64,000 nucleotides of DNA from CAWFYI01 sp963820105 (GCA_963820105.1 CAWFYI010000003.1:33434-97433); one strand, 5' to 3'. Positions 28,161 through 36,626 are shown, numbered from the stretch's first letter. The notes: a model not told the origin generated them from the sequence alone. Program-made: numbers and translations.

Positions 28161-28794
28161 TTCCAGGCTCAAACAACACATTCCAGTCTTCGCGCCGCTT
28201 GGCGCCGGCCTGCTAATTATTACTTTGATAACCATTATGGGCGGCCTGTGGCAGTATAAATATCAACTTGACCACTCATCCAGCCCTTACTCGCCGGCCT
28301 TAATCGCGCGCAATACCAAAATCACCGGTGAATCCGGTATCCCGCGACAGGCTGGCACCCAAAACGTATCGCCGGGCAACGGCAGCGTTCTGTCAGGCAG
28401 TACGAATACTGTAAAATCGAATACCTACAACACTGACTGGACAGCCTCTGCGAGCAGTCCGGGCAGTGCCCAAGCCGCTTCGAGTACCTCGTCTGGCTCC
28501 GCGATCGTAGCTGTATCGTTAAGCGTTAACGGCAGCTACGCGGGCAAGGTTACACTCCTCAGCTCCGGCAACCAGTGCGACGTATTAAGCAAGGCCCGCA
28601 GTGAAGGCGTCATCAATTATCTGGATATGCGTTATGACCCGCAAAATAAGTCCTATGCAGTTTACGTCATCAATAATATTGGGGATAGCAACTCAGTCTG
28701 GTGGACTTATACAGTTAACGGCGGATGGGTACCCGGATGTAGCAGTACCCCTGTACACAACAATGATTCAGTGAACTGGCAGTACATAAAATGA
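28156..28794 (+). CDS. Membrane-anchored DUF4430 (transcobalamin beta-domain-like) protein
   Basis: A 212-residue protein with a TTG start preceded by GGAGG, 4 nt away, inside the riboswitch hairpin. No ATG or GTG lies in frame before the membrane segment (about residues 10-31), and the first ATG (28237) would delete that segment, so TTG is chosen. A Ser/Thr/Gly-rich linker (about 45-120) leads to a C-terminal DUF4430 domain: VLSKARSEGVINYLDMRYD and the diagnostic WWTYTVNGGWVPGCSSTPV with DSVNWQY. In intrinsic factor and transcobalamin the DUF4430-like domain is the small beta domain that closes over cobalamin. Cobalamin binding here is inferred from the domain, the riboswitch and the next gene. 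Confidence 0.85.
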   Translation: MFSRLKQHIPVFAPLGAGLLIITLITIMGGLWQYKYQLDHSSSPYSPALIARNTKITGESGIPRQAGTQNVSPGNGSVLSGSTNTVKSNTYNTDWTASASSPGSAQAASSTSSGSAIVAVSLSVNGSYAGKVTLLSSGNQCDVLSKARSEGVINYLDMRYDPQNKSYAVYVINNIGDSNSVWWTYTVNGGWVPGCSSTPVHNNDSVNWQYIK

Positions 28795-28806
28795 TAAGGA
28801 GCAACG

Positions 28807-30087
28807 ATGTCTAGACTACTGATTAAGAGAGCGCTGGTAGGTACGATAGCGGTGATAATGTTCGCGGCGCAGATGCCACTGACCGCTCTGGCCGCGACGG
28901 ACCAAGCGGCCCTGTCCGCCGCCCAAGCAGGGGTTAATTATCTGGGAGCCAATCAGAATGCCGATGGGAGCATCTCGGGTAGCTTCGGTGGGACGAGTGA
29001 TTGGGCGGTCATGGCTATCCAAGCTGACGGGAAACAGGCCGCCGCATTCAGTAATGGCGGCGCCTCAGCGCTAGATTTCATGAAGACGGACGTGCCCGGT
29101 CCGGCATCGGCGGCCACGGACGTGGAACGCAAGATTATTGCTATCGCGGCTGCCGGTCAGGACAGCAAAACTTTCGGCGGCTTTGACTACGACTCCGCGC
29201 TTGCCGGCTATCATGCCGGTCAACAGATCGGTGATCCGACTTTGCTGACTGATGACATGTTCGGTGTGATTGCGGCCGACGCGTCCAAAGATTCGGCACT
29301 GTATAGCACAGCGCAGGACGGACTTGACTATCTATTGGCTCATCAAGGGACTGACGGCGGCTTCAGCTATACCACTAACAGCTGCGCCTACTGCGGAAGC
29401 GACAGCAGCGACACCGCCGCCGCTATCATAGCCATGCAGGCAGCGATATCCATTGGGTTGTCGAACACGAATCTTACGAGCGATGAAGCCAAAGCCACGG
29501 CTTATTTATTGAATACGCAGCAGCCGGATGGGGGCTTCGGGGCCGATATCTACAGCGCGTCGGATGGCGATTCGACCGCTTGGGGCTTAATGGCGCTGAA
29601 TAGCGCCGGTGACGCCGCTGGCACCCAGGCGCTGGCGGCACGTGACTGGCTTATTAATAACCAGAATGCCGATGGCGGCTTCAGCTACGGCGCCTATGGT
29701 ATTACTGCCAGCGACACCTACACGACGGCACATGCCATCATCGCAATCCTTGGCACGACGTGGCTGTTACAACCCAGCCCCATTCACGGTTCGCCGCCCC
29801 CGCCCACAGTGACCCCGCCTTCACAGGCAACGCCAGCCAACCAGCCTGTCATCGGCACGCATACAACTACGTATACGACGCCGGCCGATACTCCAGACAC
29901 AAGTCCTGCGCCCCAAGTGAAGGCGGCCAGTACGCCCAAACCATCCAGCGGTAAAACGGTCGGCCCGAAGTTTGCCGGCGCAGGGAAGACCAGCTCACAC
30001 AACATTTACTTTGCCGTCTTACTTGGTATCATTGCAGTAATGTGGTTCGCATTCGAACCGCGGAAAAACAGGAGAGGTAAAATATGA
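28807..30087 (+). CDS. Secreted, anchored alpha/alpha-barrel protein (transcobalamin alpha-domain-like)
   Basis: A 426-residue exported protein. Residues 1-29 are a signal peptide ending ALA before ATDQ. Residues about 33-320 contain repeated helical hairpins with the squalene cyclase/prenyltransferase-type motif: NQNADGSI, HQGTDGGFSY, TQQPDGGFGA and NQNADGGFSY. This gives an alpha/alpha toroid, the fold of the large cobalamin-binding domain of intrinsic factor and transcobalamin. A Pro/Thr-rich linker (about 325-390) and a C-terminal membrane helix with basic tail (about 400-426) tether it to the cell. It has AAGGAG 7 nt before the ATG, is 12 nt after the DUF4430 gene, and overlaps the next gene by 4 nt. 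No cyclase DxDD motif is seen, so binding, not catalysis, is favoured. Confidence 0.82.
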   Translation: MSRLLIKRALVGTIAVIMFAAQMPLTALAATDQAALSAAQAGVNYLGANQNADGSISGSFGGTSDWAVMAIQADGKQAAAFSNGGASALDFMKTDVPGPASAATDVERKIIAIAAAGQDSKTFGGFDYDSALAGYHAGQQIGDPTLLTDDMFGVIAADASKDSALYSTAQDGLDYLLAHQGTDGGFSYTTNSCAYCGSDSSDTAAAIIAMQAAISIGLSNTNLTSDEAKATAYLLNTQQPDGGFGADIYSASDGDSTAWGLMALNSAGDAAGTQALAARDWLINNQNADGGFSYGAYGITASDTYTTAHAIIAILGTTWLLQPSPIHGSPPPPTVTPPSQATPANQPVIGTHTTTYTTPADTPDTSPAPQVKAASTPKPSSGKTVGPKFAGAGKTSSHNIYFAVLLGIIAVMWFAFEPRKNRRGKI

Positions 30088-30707
30088 AAACCAACCTAAC
30101 CCAAAATACTAAGATGGGCGTTGCCCTGACCATAGTCTTCAGCGCGGTCTTGATGCGTCTGGTGCCGCACATACCGAACTTCGCACCCGTGACTGCCGCG
30201 GCGCTGTTCGGCGCGGCCTATCTGCCTAGACGCTACGCGTTGCTGATGCCGTTGCTGATAATGGCCATAAGCGATTACGCATTGCTCTATATCAGCCCGT
30301 TCGGACACCCGGTGCTTAACCTCAGCCACTTACAACCCTTGAGCGCGATGCTCAGCGGTACCACAGCGTGGGTATGGGGAAGCTTCATGATCAGCGGACT
30401 GCTGGGCCTGTCGCTACGCAAGAATCCCGGTGCCCTCCGGATTGGCGGCACAAGCCTGCTGGCCTCCGCGCAATTTTTTCTGATAACGAATTTTGGCGTG
30501 TGGGCGGCGGGCGCGTACGCGCGGGACTGGTCAGGTCTGGTTGCCAGCTATGCCGCCGGGTTGCCATTCCTAAGATGGACAATGCTAGGCGACTTGTTCT
30601 ATACCGCCTGCTTCTTCGGTCTCTACGCGCTGGTACTTAACCCCGAAGGGTTTTCACTGCGTCTGTCGCGTCTCAGGCGTCGCCAGGCTACTCAAATACG
30701 AACATGA
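30084..30707 (+). CDS. DUF6580-like small integral membrane protein
   Basis: A 207-residue protein with five or six membrane helices. The segment PHIPNFAPVTAAALFGAAYL, then LLMPLLIMAISDY, matches the NFTPVxAxALFxGAxF...D pattern of DUF6580. Size and topology resemble the S-components of ECF vitamin transporters. In a cobalamin-riboswitch operon beside a putative corrinoid binder, the simplest hypothesis is that it carries the corrinoid across the membrane, either alone (like BtuM) or with ECF subunits encoded elsewhere; no ECF ATPases are in this window. It has an AGGAGAGG ribosome binding site and overlaps both neighbours by 4 nt. Function is inference. Confidence 0.75.
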   Translation: MKTNLTQNTKMGVALTIVFSAVLMRLVPHIPNFAPVTAAALFGAAYLPRRYALLMPLLIMAISDYALLYISPFGHPVLNLSHLQPLSAMLSGTTAWVWGSFMISGLLGLSLRKNPGALRIGGTSLLASAQFFLITNFGVWAAGAYARDWSGLVASYAAGLPFLRWTMLGDLFYTACFFGLYALVLNPEGFSLRLSRLRRRQATQIRT

Positions 30708-31306
30708 AGACGCCGGCCCGGATAGGTATTTACGCTGGTACGTTTGACCCGGTGCATAGTGGGCATGTTGCTTTCGCCTTGCAGGCACTGAAAGCGGCTG
30801 ATCTGGAGAAGGTCTGCTTCCTGCCGGAGCGCAGGCCGCGCCACAAGCTGCAGGTCGAGCATTTCGGGCACCGCGCGGCTATGCTGGCGCGGGCGCTCAA
30901 ACCCCATCCGCGGCTGGAGCTACTGGAGCTTGAAGATTCGAATTTCAATGTTAGCCGTACCCTGCCGAAACTTAAGAAGCGTCTCCCGGATAGCGAGCTT
31001 GTATTCCTGTTCGGTTCGGACGTTGTGCAGGGCCTCGCGGACTGGCCCGGCGCCGGCCGCTTCTTAGAAAACGCCGAACTTGTCATAGGCATACGGTCGC
31101 GCGACAGGCGAAGCGGCTTGCGCAAGGTCATCGAGGCCTGGCCGGCGCAGCCTAAGTCCGTGACCATGTTCGACAGCTACGCGCCGGCCGTATCATCCGG
31201 TATAGTCCGCGAGGCCCTGCGCGGCGGCAAGGGAACGGCACCCGGCCTGCTTTCCAGCGTGGAACGCTACAGCGACCGCCACTGGCTGTACGTTTCTATA
31301 ACCTAA
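30704..31306 (+). CDS. nadD: NadD-like nicotinate-nucleotide adenylyltransferase
   Basis: A 200-residue nucleotidyltransferase of the HIGH superfamily. GTFDPVHSGHV (about 13-23) binds ATP; FLFGSDVVQGLADW is the usual NadD substrate region; SSGIVREALRGG near the C-terminus corresponds to the ISSTxIR motif. It would adenylate nicotinate mononucleotide in NAD synthesis. It overlaps the DUF6580 gene by 4 nt (ATGA) with no Shine-Dalgarno of its own, so its translation depends on a cobalamin-regulated mRNA unless an internal promoter exists. That placement is unusual for a core NAD gene, and another nucleotidyl transfer, for example in corrinoid handling, is possible. Confidence 0.82.
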   Translation: MKTPARIGIYAGTFDPVHSGHVAFALQALKAADLEKVCFLPERRPRHKLQVEHFGHRAAMLARALKPHPRLELLELEDSNFNVSRTLPKLKKRLPDSELVFLFGSDVVQGLADWPGAGRFLENAELVIGIRSRDRRSGLRKVIEAWPAQPKSVTMFDSYAPAVSSGIVREALRGGKGTAPGLLSSVERYSDRHWLYVSIT

Positions 31307-31314
31307 TCTTGGGG

Positions 31315-31980
31315 CTAACCCTGTTTCTTGGCAATCTCGGCATTGATGATTTTCTCTACCGCGCTAACGCCGGTGGAATAGGGCAGATCTATTTTTTTGC
31401 CGTCCAGGAAGAACGTCGGCGTGCCCTGTATCTTGAGCTTGTCGCCCTCGGCCATGTCGGCGTTGATCAAATCGTTGACCTTGCTGCTCTGATAGTCGGA
31501 CTTAAACTTATCGGCGCTCAGACCGACCTGCTTAGCGAAATTGACGAAGTACTTGTTAAGCGGATCACTGCTGGCTACCCAACCCGATTTGCCGCTTGGA
31601 TCCTGGTTATCGTACAGCGCGTCATGCATCTGCCAGAATTTGCCCTGTATGGCCGCCGCTTCGGCCGCGCGGGCGCCCGCGAAAGCATTCTGGTGGATCT
31701 GGGTAAGCGGAAAGTTGCGGAACTGGAAGTAAATCTGATCGTTCAGATCGGCTGCGACCTGTTTGATTACGGGATAAGCGGCGCCGCAGTAGGGACACTC
31801 GTAGTCGCCGTACTCTACCAGTTTCACACCGGACTTACCTTTGCCCTCGACATGCTGCGTCAACTTACTGCCGCCGCCCGAGGAGCTGGGAGCATTGGCT
31901 TTCTTATTGCCGGTCAATAAGAAGATGCCGGCGAACACCAGCACCACTATGACTATAACCCCCCAGAACTGTTTAGACAT
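31315..31980 (-). CDS. DsbA-family thiol-disulfide oxidoreductase (membrane-anchored)
   Basis: A 221-residue protein: a single N-terminal membrane helix (about 5-25), a short Ser/Gly-rich linker, then a DsbA-like thioredoxin fold with CPYC in DYECPYCGAAYP (about 60-63) and the cis-Pro segment IQGTPTFFLDG. It would oxidise or isomerise disulfides in exported proteins such as the Cys-containing lectin or DUF4430 proteins. GGAGG lies 6 nt before the ATG and TATACT further upstream, so it is a leadered gene. It converges with nadD with only 8 nt between stops. Confidence 0.92.
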   Translation of the reverse strand: MSKQFWGVIVIVVLVFAGIFLLTGNKKANAPSSSGGGSKLTQHVEGKGKSGVKLVEYGDYECPYCGAAYPVIKQVAADLNDQIYFQFRNFPLTQIHQNAFAGARAAEAAAIQGKFWQMHDALYDNQDPSGKSGWVASSDPLNKYFVNFAKQVGLSADKFKSDYQSSKVNDLINADMAEGDKLKIQGTPTFFLDGKKIDLPYSTGVSAVEKIINAEIAKKQG

Positions 31981-32064
31981 GTGACCTCCGAATTACCATT
32001 TGGTTAAAGTATACATTACCCCGCTGTTTTGCAATCAACCGGAGTCAGTATAAGCTAAAGTAGC

Positions 32065-33126
32065 ATGAGAAATATCATCTATGCCGCAATATTCCTGCTG
32101 CTTTCGCTGGGCGGCGTGGTAGTGCGCAAAACCTATTTTCGCCTGCCGGTCCGCGAGTTGAAACGCCGCGCCGAAAAACACGATAAGACCGCCCGCATCA
32201 TGTACAGGGCAGTGGCCTATGGCAACAGTCTGCGCGGTCTGCTATGGCTGTACATAGGCCTGACCGCCGCCGCCGGCATGATACTGTTAGCGCGCGAACT
32301 GCACATATGGGTCAGTCTGCTCATAGTCGGTCCGTTACTCTGGATAGCCTTTTCGCTGGTGCCAGCTAGCCGTACTACCAAAGTCGGCACCTGGCTTACC
32401 GTTATGCTTACTCCGCCCATAGCCTGGCTGCTCAATTACGTACATCCATTACTTAGCCGCGGCGCGGAGACGGTCGAGCGACGTTACACCGCTCCCGACC
32501 ACACCAGGCTGTTTGAACGTGACGACCTGGTGCGCCTGCTTGAGAGGCAAAAGGAGCAGGACGACAGCCGCTTCACCGAAGAGGAACTGGAAATCGCCAT
32601 CCGGGCCCTGAGCTTCGATGATTATCTAGTTGCCGACGTGATGATTCCGCGCAAGAAAACCAAGACCGTGCTGGCCGGCGATACCCTGGGCCCAGTGCTT
32701 ATCAACGAACTGCATGAAGCCGGTCAGGAACAGGCTCTGGTGCGGGAAAAGGCCAAGGGCCCGTTCGTCGGCACCATCCGCTTCAGCCAGCTGGGAATAG
32801 AGAGCAAGGGCCACGTCCGCGACATCATGCAGCCCACCGTTTACTATGTGCACGAGAACGACACTTTGGGCGAGGCCTTGCACGCCTTTTTTACCACCAA
32901 CCATCCGGTATTCGTGGTAGTGAACAGCGTTGAAGAGCATGTCGGCATGATCAGCGTGGAGGATATCATGCGCCAGCTCATAGGTCACGTTCCGGGCGAT
33001 GAGTTCGATCAATACGCCGATCCGGAAGCCGTGGCTGCCCGCCATCCGGCCGTGCGAAAAAAGCGAAGCGATGCCAAGCCGTCCGATGAAACCCCTGTTA
33101 AAACAGATGAGGAAGTGGTAGAATAG
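32065..33126 (+). CDS. DUF21/CBS-pair (CorB/HlyC-like) membrane protein
   Basis: A 353-residue protein. Three or four hydrophobic helices (first at 1-20, others at about 55-78, 80-100 and 108-130) are followed by a soluble region with LVADVMIPRKKTKTV, the DUF21-linked CBS entry motif, and a CBS pair (about 200-305, ending in VGMISVEDIMRQLIG). The acidic C-terminal tail is low complexity. Relatives transport Mg2+ or are named hemolysin C; the CBS domains usually bind adenosine nucleotides. The first CBS motif is degenerate. A TATAAG (32049-32054) lies 10 nt before the ATG. Confidence 0.8.
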   Translation: MRNIIYAAIFLLLSLGGVVVRKTYFRLPVRELKRRAEKHDKTARIMYRAVAYGNSLRGLLWLYIGLTAAAGMILLARELHIWVSLLIVGPLLWIAFSLVPASRTTKVGTWLTVMLTPPIAWLLNYVHPLLSRGAETVERRYTAPDHTRLFERDDLVRLLERQKEQDDSRFTEEELEIAIRALSFDDYLVADVMIPRKKTKTVLAGDTLGPVLINELHEAGQEQALVREKAKGPFVGTIRFSQLGIESKGHVRDIMQPTVYYVHENDTLGEALHAFFTTNHPVFVVVNSVEEHVGMISVEDIMRQLIGHVPGDEFDQYADPEAVAARHPAVRKKRSDAKPSDETPVKTDEEVVE

Positions 33127-33132
33127 TCTCTC

Positions 33133-34443
33133 ATGAGAACCCTTAGCAGTGATCTGAAGGATCACACCGGCAAGTCCGTAAGCATCGAGGGCTGGCTGCA
33201 CAAGAAACGCCTGCTGGGCGGTCTGACGTTCATCAACGTCCGCGACCGCCGCGGCCTGGTCCAGGTCGTCATCCAGGACAAGGACGAGGTTGAGAAGCTG
33301 CGCGGCCTGCAGATCGGCACCGTGCTGGCCGTGGAAGGCAAAGTCGTGGAAGAGACGCGGGCGCCGGGGGGCGCCGAACTTCATGATGCTAAGGTCACGG
33401 TCATGGTCCCGGTCACGGACGAGCCGCCCATAGAGATTGACAAACCGCTCAGCCACAAACCAGACAACCTGGACACGCTGTTTGAACACCGCGTGCTAGG
33501 CCTGCGCAACCTGCAGGAACGCGCCGTGTTCGAAATCCAATCCACGCTCTGCGCTGCCATCCGCGGCTACTTCGACGAGAACGGCTTCACCGAGATTCAT
33601 TCGCCCAAACTGCTGGCCGAACCGACGGAAGGCGGTGCCGAAGTCTTCAAGCTGGATTATTTCGGCAAGGTAGCCACGCTGGCTCAAAGCCCGCAGTTCT
33701 ACAAACAGATGATGGTCGGCGCGTTTGAGCGTGCCTACGAAATCGCGCCGGTCTACCGCGCGGAGCCAAGCGCCACCACCCGCCATATGACGGAATACAC
33801 CTCGGTCGACGGCGAGATGGGCTTCATAACCCTGAAAGACCTGGAACATTTCCTAAGCGGCCTGCTGAAGGCTGCCGTCGACGCGGCCTGGACCAAACAC
33901 GAGCCGGAACTCAAGCGCTGGAACGCTACAAAACCTACGCTTCCGGCCGAAATTCCCGTTCTGACCATGGCGGAGATCCACGAAAAATACAGCAAGGCCG
34001 CTGGCGAGGACACCGTAGGCGAGAAGGACTTGCGGCCGGACGAGGAGCGCTGGATCTGCGAATACGCCAAGAAGAACCTAGGTTCCGAAGCTGTGTTCGT
34101 CAGCGAATGGCCGGCCAGCGAAATGAAGTTCTACCACAAAGCTAACGAAAAGAATCCCAAGATTGCCGACCGTATCGATTTGCTTTTCCGCGGCGTCGAA
34201 ATCACCACCGGTAGCATGCGCGAAAACCGCTACGACGTCCTGGTCAAACAACTCGAGCAATTAGCCAAAGGCGACCCTAATGATCCGGGCTTCTCGCCGT
34301 TGCTCACTGCGATGCGCTACGGCATGCCGCAGCACGGCGGCTTCGGTCTGGGGCTTGAGCGCCTGACCGAAAAAATCATCGGCTTCAATAACGTCAAGGA
34401 AGCCACCCTCTTCCCGCGCGACATCAACCGCCTCACACCCTAA
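33133..34443 (+). CDS. aspS: Aspartyl-tRNA synthetase, archaeal type
   Basis: A 436-residue class II synthetase: an N-terminal OB fold (GKSVSIEGWLHKKRLLGGLTFINVRDRRG), motif 2 around YRAEPSATTRHMTEYTSVDGEMG and motif 3 GLGLERLTEKIIG. It lacks the GAD insertion of the roughly 590-residue bacterial AspRS, so it is the short archaeal/eukaryotic type. Such enzymes in bacteria are often non-discriminating and charge tRNA-Asn with Asp for conversion by GatCAB. The TAGAAT box (33119-33124) spans the stop codon of the upstream gene and ends 8 nt before the ATG. The 3' end overlaps the convergent gene by 4 nt. Confidence 0.95.
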   Translation: MRTLSSDLKDHTGKSVSIEGWLHKKRLLGGLTFINVRDRRGLVQVVIQDKDEVEKLRGLQIGTVLAVEGKVVEETRAPGGAELHDAKVTVMVPVTDEPPIEIDKPLSHKPDNLDTLFEHRVLGLRNLQERAVFEIQSTLCAAIRGYFDENGFTEIHSPKLLAEPTEGGAEVFKLDYFGKVATLAQSPQFYKQMMVGAFERAYEIAPVYRAEPSATTRHMTEYTSVDGEMGFITLKDLEHFLSGLLKAAVDAAWTKHEPELKRWNATKPTLPAEIPVLTMAEIHEKYSKAAGEDTVGEKDLRPDEERWICEYAKKNLGSEAVFVSEWPASEMKFYHKANEKNPKIADRIDLLFRGVEITTGSMRENRYDVLVKQLEQLAKGDPNDPGFSPLLTAMRYGMPQHGGFGLGLERLTEKIIGFNNVKEATLFPRDINRLTP

Positions 34444-35048
34444 ACTTCAGGCATCAAGAAAAAGTCAGGAACCCGCTGTCCTATGACTTCGCCGTCGAAG
34501 CGCGTGCGGTTCGCGTACACGAGCCAAGAGGTAAGAATTTCCCCGTAATGTTCCATTATTCGAAAGTCATCGGCATATTCCCGGGCGCACTCCAAAGAGG
34601 TAATGCCTGCATCAAATTCTTCTTCTGCCAACAGCCGCCGGGCTATGTCAGGTTTAGTGGGCATGTCAATGACTTCCTCCCAGGCTCCAAGATCAGTATA
34701 GCCGCGGGTTGCCGCCACTAGCCCAAGACTGCGCGGCTCTCTTATGCCGTTACGGACTATCAGTGCCAGGTTGCGCGTAGGCCATACGAAAGATTCGGCT
34801 ACAAACACCTCGCGGGGGTAACGTTCGGTGACAACGTCTACCTCGCCGTGGGCACTGCACTGCACCAGTAACGAATTAGGCTCAGTGCGGACGTGTTCAA
34901 GCCCCTCGCCGGCAAAATCATCGACCAGCTTCAACTCTGCTAATTGTTGCAATCCCTGGAACTCAATGTAAGCTTGGGTCGCGGCTTGGTGGCAGGTGCC
35001 GTCAGGGCCCAGCGTATAAAATGTAGGGTTTGGCAGTATATCAGCCAT
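34440..35048 (-). CDS. Prephenate dehydratase/BacA-like protein
   Basis: A 202-residue protein that begins FYTLGPDGTCHQAA, matching the TLGPxGTxS/H start of the prephenate dehydratase (periplasmic-binding type 2) fold. The overall length and lack of an ACT domain resemble BacA, the prephenate decarboxylase of bacilysin synthesis, more than PheA. The usual PheA catalytic TRF motif is not obvious; WPTRNLALIV lies in the corresponding region. Whether it acts on prephenate is uncertain; CPR bacteria generally lack the shikimate pathway. No other aromatic amino acid gene is nearby. It converges on aspS with a 4-nt overlap and lies 90 nt from the divergent gene at 35138. Confidence 0.6.
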   Translation of the reverse strand: MADILPNPTFYTLGPDGTCHQAATQAYIEFQGLQQLAELKLVDDFAGEGLEHVRTEPNSLLVQCSAHGEVDVVTERYPREVFVAESFVWPTRNLALIVRNGIREPRSLGLVAATRGYTDLGAWEEVIDMPTKPDIARRLLAEEEFDAGITSLECAREYADDFRIMEHYGEILTSWLVYANRTRFDGEVIGQRVPDFFLMPEV

Positions 35049-35137
35049 TGTAATTTTATACCATAATTTTTTATAAAAAAACAGCGCGCTAGATAGGCGG
35101 ATAGGTTTTTGGTAGACTTAAAGGCGCGAGTAAGCTT

Positions 35138-35761
35138 ATGCATATTGGAAAGAAAGATGAACCGGAAAAGAGTCCAGAGCGTGAAGCTCTGGAGCGTCAG
35201 GTCGATGCCATGATGGATCCGAAACTGCCCGACGGCGCCGCGTCCGATACGTCGGCGTTAAACGTTCCCCCTTCAGCTTTAGCCATAGAGCAGCCTGCGC
35301 CCAAGCCTGCCAAAAAGGCCGGTCTTGCCAAAACCGCTCCGGAATTGCCTTCGGCAGGGAAGAAAATCCCAGTCAGTGACGCGTCTGCCAAGCCTTTGTC
35401 TATCGACAAACTCGATCAACTGACAGAACGCATAGTCGCAGGCGACAAGGAGCCGGAACCTTTGGCAACGACAGAACCCGAGGAGCCCGACATCACGGAG
35501 CAAAGCGCCGATCTGGATAATTCCCGTACCGATGAAGCGGTCGACGACATCGTCGCCCATGAAGGCGACGTCATGCTGGCGGTGGCTGACGCGAAGGTCG
35601 CCGAACGCGAACGCCAGGCGGAAACAGCTTCCGGCAAGAAGAAATCCCATGGCGGTTTCCGTGTCGTCTTCTGGTTCCTGATAGCCTTGATGGCTCTCTT
35701 GGCAATCGCCATATCCGTACTTGTGGTTACCGGCGGCAATCCCAGCTTGCCTAAGCTTTAA
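35138..35761 (+). CDS. Hypothetical tail-anchored membrane protein
   Basis: A 207-residue protein of no recognised family. Residues 1-165 are charged, Ala/Pro/Lys/Glu-rich and probably disordered; a single membrane helix (about 175-197) is preceded by a basic KKKSHGG, so the long N-terminal part should be cytoplasmic. TAGACT lies about 20 nt before the ATG. Its last 11 nt overlap the convergent LssY_C gene. Similar tail-anchored disordered proteins recur in the window (36699, 52705). Confidence 0.7.
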   Translation: MHIGKKDEPEKSPEREALERQVDAMMDPKLPDGAASDTSALNVPPSALAIEQPAPKPAKKAGLAKTAPELPSAGKKIPVSDASAKPLSIDKLDQLTERIVAGDKEPEPLATTEPEEPDITEQSADLDNSRTDEAVDDIVAHEGDVMLAVADAKVAERERQAETASGKKKSHGGFRVVFWFLIALMALLAIAISVLVVTGGNPSLPKL

Positions 35762-36614
35762 GTTTTTTGCCCGGCAAGTGTCTGCGCAGCGTTACTATCG
35801 CCATCCGCCCATCGGTATGCAGCGAACCGCTGATCACACGGTTTATCAGGCGGTAGGGCTCGCCCAGTTTTATCATCTGCACTTTACCAGCCAGTTTTTC
35901 CGCTTTCAACTGCGTGACCATAAGCTCGCGCTCCTTATTGGTATCCGGGTCTATCATGTGCGTAAGCTGCAGATTATGACGGATAAAGTTTACCCCGACA
36001 TCCAGTGATGCCGCGCCTACCCAAAGAAGATTATCGCCGTACACCCGGTTCCGGCGGTGGTGCCAATGTATGGTATGCACGGCGAGCGGCCGCTTATCTT
36101 CATAAGTCGTCGCCCAGAACCTTACGTGATGCCGGCTGCCGCCTTGCACGCCTTCGACCGGAATCTGAAACGCGATGTCCTGTTTGCGCCCGAACAGATA
36201 AAGACTGCTGACCGGCGCGTTCGGATAACTCCAGTCATAGACGGCGCTTAACATTTCCCGGATGTTGTTGCGCACGCTTCGCGGGTCGGCCACGTGCCAG
36301 CCGGATTGCTCCATGACATTGATGAGCTGGCGGCGGGTACCTATGATGCCTACGTTCAACGGGTCGGAAGCGAACCCGTCGGGCGTAACGCAATATAAGG
36401 GCAGATGGCCGGCCGGCCGAAAAATGCGCCACAAGCGTATGACCGCCGGTATCAGTACGTAGGCGCCCAACGCGTAAGTTACGATTATAGCCAGGCTGAG
36501 CGGCAAGCGCCGGTGAAAGTACGGATAAATATTCCGCACGGAAAAATAAGCGATGATTATGCCGGGTATAAGCACCGTGAAACGTTTGACCAGGCGAAGC
36601 AGATATTGAGCCAT
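35751..36614 (-). CDS. LssY_C domain membrane protein
   Basis: About 287 residues from the ATG at 36614. Two N-terminal membrane helices (about 10-30 and 40-62) are followed by an LssY C-terminal domain: DPLNVGIIGTRRQLINVMEQSGWHVADP, SSLYLFGRKQDIAFQIP, HHVRFWAT, LWVGAASLDVGVNF and HMIDPDTNKERELM are all in the family order. The domain is often fused to PAP2 or DedA-like proteins; its biochemical role is unknown. A longer in-frame start at 36665 exists, but a GATAAT box (36621-36626 on the complement) ends 6 nt before the ATG at 36614 and would lie inside the longer form. Confidence 0.82.
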   Translation of the reverse strand: MAQYLLRLVKRFTVLIPGIIIAYFSVRNIYPYFHRRLPLSLAIIVTYALGAYVLIPAVIRLWRIFRPAGHLPLYCVTPDGFASDPLNVGIIGTRRQLINVMEQSGWHVADPRSVRNNIREMLSAVYDWSYPNAPVSSLYLFGRKQDIAFQIPVEGVQGGSRHHVRFWATTYEDKRPLAVHTIHWHHRRNRVYGDNLLWVGAASLDVGVNFIRHNLQLTHMIDPDTNKERELMVTQLKAEKLAGKVQMIKLGEPYRLINRVISGSLHTDGRMAIVTLRRHLPGKKLKA

Positions 36615-36620
36615 CAGTCT

Positions 36621-36626
36621 ATTATC
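36621..36626 (-). promoter_or_regulatory. -10 box (GATAAT) deciding the LssY_C start
   Basis: On the minus strand GATAAT ends 6 nt before the ATG at 36614. It fits the leaderless pattern and argues against the 51-nt longer reading frame. Confidence 0.5.

Noticed and set aside
32626..33489. A 287-codon minus-strand open frame across the CBS and aspS genes
   Set aside because: It spans two well-supported plus-strand genes and the intergenic junction, shows no domain and has His/Gln-biased shadow composition.
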